Positions 5,116 to 7,676 of a stretch of 7,676 bases of DNA are shown here, piece by piece. Origin of the DNA: Porticoccaceae bacterium. Its GTDB lineage: Bacteria; Pseudomonadota; Gammaproteobacteria; Pseudomonadales; Porticoccaceae. The stretch's first letter is position 1, and each line of letters opens with the position of its first letter. The stretch is taken from the NCBI GenBank assembly GCA_023229065.1, contig JALNZZ010000099.1, positions 1-7,676 of the forward strand, written 5' to 3'. Both the position numbers and the translations under genes were made by a program. The notes under the pieces are model-generated. The model did not search any database and was not told the origin of the DNA. It saw only the letters and a program-made list of their open reading frames with translations.

Positions 5116-7676
5116 CAGCCCACCTCACTATATTGTCGAGTGACAGACACACGCACCGGGGTATTGGCAGCGGCCTGCATGGTACTGGCCGCCGACTGCA
5201 TCACCGAAACCACTTGCGCCATCGATGCCACCGCCCCCTGGAACAGCGAGGCCGACTCGCTGAACTTCCGGGATGAATCCGCCAGGCGATTGGCCGCCTC
5301 GCTCATCGCCTGATCAATCGCCTGAGCGATGCTATCGCCCTCGGCATCCAGCCCGGCCAGGGCATCGCCCATGCGCTGCTGTACCTGGGCATCCACACCG
5401 TCCAGGAAGGACAAAAATTCCTGCCCCATCGCCTCGCGCTGATCTGCGGCCAGGGACTGCCACATCTGGCCAGTCAGCCGCTCGATCTCCTCAACAGTCG
5501 CGGCCACCTGGGCCGGGTCGGTCATGGTCTGCAGGGCATCAGCGAGCGTGTGCGCTTGAGCGCGGCGATAATCGTATAGCTCCTGCTCGCCCATCAGATC
5601 CTGTCGGATCTGCTCGGCCAGGTTGCCCAGCATTGTCTGCGCCCGCTGGGCCACCTGCTGCCAGGCCTCGGCCAGCATATAGGCCATGTCCTGCTGCACC
5701 GCATAGGCGGTGGTCAGATTATCCGCCGCCCAGGCGCTGCCGTCGTACATCGCGATCAGCTGCTCCACCTCCATGCGCTGGGCGCGGTAGGCCTCGCTCA
5801 CCGAGCTATCACCCGCCACAATGGCAGCAATGCCATCCTCCAGGCGCGAGTAATAATCGTCCGCCGTCTCCTGCAGCTGCAGCAGCTGCGCCGCCTGTCG
5901 CGCCCCGGCCTCGGTCGCCATGTCCTGCGCCTGCACCAGCGCAAGATAGCCCTCGCGGTTGCGCGGCAGCGCCTGCCCCATCGCGGCAAACGCCTGGTGC
6001 AACTGCCCACCGGCGGCGGCCAGCTGCTCGGTCTCGCTCAGGTAGTTATCCGCCAGCGAGGCGATCGCGTTGGCGTACTCATCCGCCCCGCCCATCAGCT
6101 CCGCCATGCGCACCGAGGCGGCCATCACATCCACCGACGCCGTCGCGCTCAACTGCAGGCCCAGCGAACGCACCGCCTCGCGCGTCAGATCCACCGCCGT
6201 GCTCACCCGCGCCAGCGTCTCGCCCAAACCCTCGCCCACCACCTGCAACTGCTCCAGCTCGGGCAGGGTTTGCGCCACCAGCGAATCAAACACCCCATCG
6301 AACGCCGCCGCGATGGCCTCCGCCTGTTTCTCGGGGTCTTTATTATCCAGTCGCAGGCGCACCGGATCGATCTGCGCAGCATCGATGGCGATGCCCATCA
6401 TCTGTGGATCCAGCCCCAGCGTCGTGGCCCCCTCCAGCAGCCCCTGACGCATGCTGGCCAATGCAGCGGCAATGCTGCGGGCGGAGGCCTCATCCAGCGC
6501 AAACTCGGTATCGGTATTGGTGACCTTCAACCAGTCATCATCCGGGTTGGTCGTTGCTGGGCGATACTCAAAGCTGCGGGCGGAGGCCTCATCCAGCGCA
6601 AACTCGGTATCGGTATTGGTGACCTTCAACCAGTCATCATCCGGGTTGGTCGTTGCTGGGCGATACTCAAAGCTGCGGGCAAAGCCCCCGATCTGCGCCT
6701 CCCCGAGCGTGCCGCCCAGGGTAAGCCCGGCCCGCATCAGCCAACCCGGTATCGCCGACTGCGCGACCGTATCGCCGAAGGTGCGGGCGATCTGATTGGT
6801 CATGCCATCGAGATCACTGGAGAGTGCCTGCAGCGCCGTGAGCATGCCGCGATTAATGTTTACAAGGTCACCGGTGTTATCCGCAATCGCATCCAATGCG
6901 CCAGAGACCGACTCCGACTCCCCGCCGCCCAACATGCCACCATCACGCGAGCCGAAATTGCTACTCAATCCACGGTTCCCACTGGGGCCGCTGCTGCCAG
7001 AACCACCCACCGAGATCCCCAGCGCGGCCACTGAGGCGATCATCGCCGCGCCGCGGGCAAAGGCGGTGTAAGGGTCGCCTTCAGAATATTGCTTGACGAC
7101 CGCCGCGATCCCCATCACCACATTCATGGCCTGCATGACCATGGTCAGGCCACTATAGGCGCTGCTGCCCTCTGCATACATGTCCCGCATTGATGCCGCC
7201 GAGTCCTTCACCGCGCTGGCAAAGGTGTAGGCCATATCGGCGGCAGTGGTCATGCCCTTACCCACGTCATTGCCTGCGTCTTCACCTTTCTTGCGGATCT
7301 TATCCAGCACCGCCGCAAGCTCGTTCATGTCCTTGATCTGGCCTTTGTCGAATAGCTCCCAGGCCTTGAATTCCAAATCGGCCATTTCGACGAACTTGGC
7401 ATGCAGGGGGTCAATGGTACTGAGCAGGGTGTCGTACTCGCTGGCCAACTGTGCAGCGATATCGGCGGCGGTGGTCTGACCGCTGGCCAGTTGCTGCATC
7501 AACGCCAGGTGCGCCTCGCCGGATATCAAACCCTCCATCCATGCGCGATCCAGGAGCGCCACATTGGTCATGTAGGCCTCGGTAGCCGCTGCCACCGGGT
7601 CGAGGCGGGCCATCAGCTGGCCGAGGGATTGCTCAAATTGCGCCTGCTCTCGTGCGGCATCAGCATCGGCCTGGGC
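5115..7676 (-). CDS. Probable phage tail tape-measure protein, C-terminal part (5' end outside window)
   Basis: This is a long Ala/Gln/Glu-rich, mostly helical protein. The reading frame stays open through the right edge: 21 more codons precede the first visible Met at 7613, so that Met is probably internal and the gene is partial. From that Met 832 residues are visible. Residues 1-110 are helical. Two hydrophobic stretches lie at about 152-174 and 184-203, followed by a Gly/Ser-rich linker at about 203-232. A 33-residue unit is exactly duplicated at 315-380, and about 450 residues of heptad-like helix run to the C-terminus. Tape-measure proteins set siphovirus tail length, act as assembly scaffold inside the tube, and often carry membrane-active hydrophobic segments. 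The call rests on size, composition, hydrophobic/Gly-rich pattern and position directly upstream of tail-tip genes, not on a catalytic motif. The stop (TGA, 5117-5115) shares one base with the next start. Another long coiled-coil tail protein is the alternative. Confidence 0.78.
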   Translation of the reverse strand, partial: AQADADAAREQAQFEQSLGQLMARLDPVAAATEAYMTNVALLDRAWMEGLISGEAHLALMQQLASGQTTAADIAAQLASEYDTLLSTIDPLHAKFVEMADLEFKAWELFDKGQIKDMNELAAVLDKIRKKGEDAGNDVGKGMTTAADMAYTFASAVKDSAASMRDMYAEGSSAYSGLTMVMQAMNVVMGIAAVVKQYSEGDPYTAFARGAAMIASVAALGISVGGSGSSGPSGNRGLSSNFGSRDGGMLGGGESESVSGALDAIADNTGDLVNINRGMLTALQALSSDLDGMTNQIARTFGDTVAQSAIPGWLMRAGLTLGGTLGEAQIGGFARSFEYRPATTNPDDDWLKVTNTDTEFALDEASARSFEYRPATTNPDDDWLKVTNTDTEFALDEASARSIAAALASMRQGLLEGATTLGLDPQMMGIAIDAAQIDPVRLRLDNKDPEKQAEAIAAAFDGVFDSLVAQTLPELEQLQVVGEGLGETLARVSTAVDLTREAVRSLGLQLSATASVDVMAASVRMAELMGGADEYANAIASLADNYLSETEQLAAAGGQLHQAFAAMGQALPRNREGYLALVQAQDMATEAGARQAAQLLQLQETADDYYSRLEDGIAAIVAGDSSVSEAYRAQRMEVEQLIAMYDGSAWAADNLTTAYAVQQDMAYMLAEAWQQVAQRAQTMLGNLAEQIRQDLMGEQELYDYRRAQAHTLADALQTMTDPAQVAATVEEIERLTGQMWQSLAADQREAMGQEFLSFLDGVDAQVQQRMGDALAGLDAEGDSIAQAIDQAMSEAANRLADSSRKFSESASLFQGAVASMAQVVSVMQSAASTMQAAANTPVRVSVTRQYSEVG
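6474..6680. repeat. Perfect 99-bp direct tandem duplication inside the tape-measure gene
   Basis: Copy one spans 6474-6572 and copy two 6573-6671, identical at every base. The first 9 bases of the unit (GCTGCGGGC) occur a third time at 6672-6680, then identity stops; the base before 6474 also differs. The period is 33 codons, so the frame is kept and the protein carries the same 33 residues twice (first visible-Met numbering 315-347 and 348-380; unit begins FEYRPATTNPDDDW). The 9-bp sequence at both boundaries is the signature expected from slippage or unequal recombination between short direct repeats. Complete identity suggests a recent event, or an assembly error. Confidence 0.97.

Noticed and set aside
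5273..6523. Plus-strand open frame of 416 codons, very rich in Pro, Arg and Ser
   Set aside because: Antisense to the tape-measure gene; its composition is what GC-rich codons give when read in the wrong frame, and it has no recognisable domain.
5997..7034. Plus-strand open frame of 345 codons containing a duplicated segment
   Set aside because: The duplication is only the reverse reading of the 99-bp repeat; rich in His, Arg and Gln with no domain, antisense to the tape-measure gene.
1..7676. CRISPR array, tRNA, retron, toxin-antitoxin or defence genes
   Set aside because: No spaced repeats, cloverleaf, reverse-transcriptase motif or typical small toxin/antitoxin pair was seen on either strand; all supported genes are tail structural types.

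Overview
The window is a slice of a tailed-phage late operon, most likely a prophage, in a GC-rich bacterium. The phage genes all read on the minus strand, so transcription runs from the right edge towards the left. The high GC, the Asp/Glu-rich proteins and the similarity of the tail proteins to lambda-type families suggest a proteobacterial host, probably a gammaproteobacterium. That host assignment is inference: no rRNA, tRNA or host marker gene is present.

Layout in transcription order (right to left): (1) the C-terminal ~850 residues of a probable tape-measure protein, open at the right edge, carrying a perfect 99-bp in-frame tandem duplication; (2) a 171-aa tail-tip protein whose N-terminal half resembles the lambda gpL / DUF2163-type domain; (3) a 109-aa gpM-like minor tail protein that probably starts at a GTG; (4) an 843-aa gpJ-like central tail hub protein with two FN3-like domains; (5) a 117-aa small conserved-type phage protein; (6) a 170-aa fibre-like protein, helical at the N-terminus and beta-rich at the C-terminus; (7) a 216-aa composite accessory tail protein. 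Stop and start codons overlap or nearly touch at all six junctions (TGATG, GTGA, ATGA, abutting, 4-nt gap, TGATG). Each internal start has a Shine-Dalgarno-like sequence, so the set looks like one translationally coupled polycistron. There are no sheath, tube-wedge or baseplate-spike genes, so this fits a long non-contractile (siphovirus) tail. The tape measure sets tail length, the two small proteins and the J-like protein form the tip, and the last genes probably make or decorate host-contact parts.

The operon ends at position 225. The remaining left-edge ~225 bases have lower GC. They contain a 7-bp inverted repeat and a possible 5' end of an unidentified minus-strand gene running off the window. 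No clear terminator is visible there. Hand counts of sampled 60-base lines give about 65-75% GC from position 1500 upwards and about 43-57% below about 1390. The two distal genes may therefore be a separately acquired cassette.

I see no undescribed defence, retroelement, CRISPR or RNA system. The most notable items are the exact 99-bp duplication in the tape measure, the GC break at the distal genes, the domain composition of the 216-aa protein, and the unidentified sequence at the left edge.
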